Assembly: GCA_964369405.1 (NCBI GenBank)
Contig: CAYJGB010000012.1
Location: forward strand, 1 to 53,365
DNA: 53,365 bases
Origin: CAYJFG01 sp964369405
GTDB lineage: Bacteria > Bacillota > Clostridia > Oscillospirales > Acutalibacteraceae
Direction of reading: 5' to 3'
In this document: one piece after another, positions 53,288 through 53,365 of the stretch
How positions within the stretch are numbered: position 1 is the stretch's first letter
Layout of the letters: each line of letters begins with the position of its first letter
Notes under the pieces: model-generated
The model's database searches: none
The model's input: only the letters and a program-made list of their open reading frames with translations
Told to the model about the DNA's origin: nothing
Program-made: the position numbers and the translations under genes

Positions 53288-53365
53288 AATTCACCTCCCT
53301 TTAATACTACATTAGCCATGAGCAAAACTCTAAAAAACTAGTTGTAGAGCGGATTTCAAAGCATG

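Overview
This 53 kb window is strongly AT-rich. It looks like a chromosomal segment of a spore-forming Firmicute of class Clostridia, probably gut- or rumen-associated. Pointers are a PolC-type replicase, a HisZ/short-HisG pair, a PurO-type IMP cyclohydrolase, a pyrH-frr-uppS-cdsA-dxr-rseP-ispG-polC operon, a tyrosyl T-box, a DUF4080 radical SAM protein, rubrerythrin, a dockerin-like domain and two promoters resembling the late-sporulation sigma-K consensus. The species cannot be named from this sequence. There are no phage, transposon, CRISPR, rRNA or tRNA signals.

Layout. 31-4811 holds single-gene units: a secreted transglutaminase-like protein with a dockerin-like tail, a cobalamin-type radical SAM protein, a double-rubredoxin rubrerythrin and an orphan sugar transferase. 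5180-12757 is a leftward histidine operon (hisZ-G-D-C-B-[A-I fusion]-E) that ends with an EAL-domain phosphodiesterase; hisH and hisF are absent. 12826-24856 is a leftward housekeeping operon running from pyrH to polC and a permease. 25168-28046 runs rightward with two probable spore-surface genes and a membrane protein. 28098-34622 is leftward: a DUF378 protein whose ribosome site lies in a hairpin, a zinc-ribbon membrane protein, tyrS plus a D,D-carboxypeptidase behind a T-box, a cation efflux protein, and yerC-methyltransferase-hslO. 34890-39187 is yfmF-yfmH-lgt-folD. 39421-44022 encodes a 1533-residue secreted beta-helix-like repeat protein. 44726-51613 is the purine operon purE-F-M-N-O-H'-D, preceded by a short leader ORF and a hairpin. 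The window ends with a stomatin/NfeD membrane pair.

The most unusual points are these. PurF has lost its catalytic Cys and two further glutaminase residues. A 23-codon leader ORF and stem-loop precede purE. HisA is fused to HisI exactly where hisF would normally sit, and hisH is also missing. A 13-bp inverted repeat masks the Shine-Dalgarno of the DUF378 gene. Two adjacent genes share sigma-K-like promoters.

Many genes here begin with TTG or GTG. Several starts were moved inward from the longest reading frame because a good Shine-Dalgarno sequence precedes an internal start codon. All functional names rest on reading motifs by eye; no database search was run.
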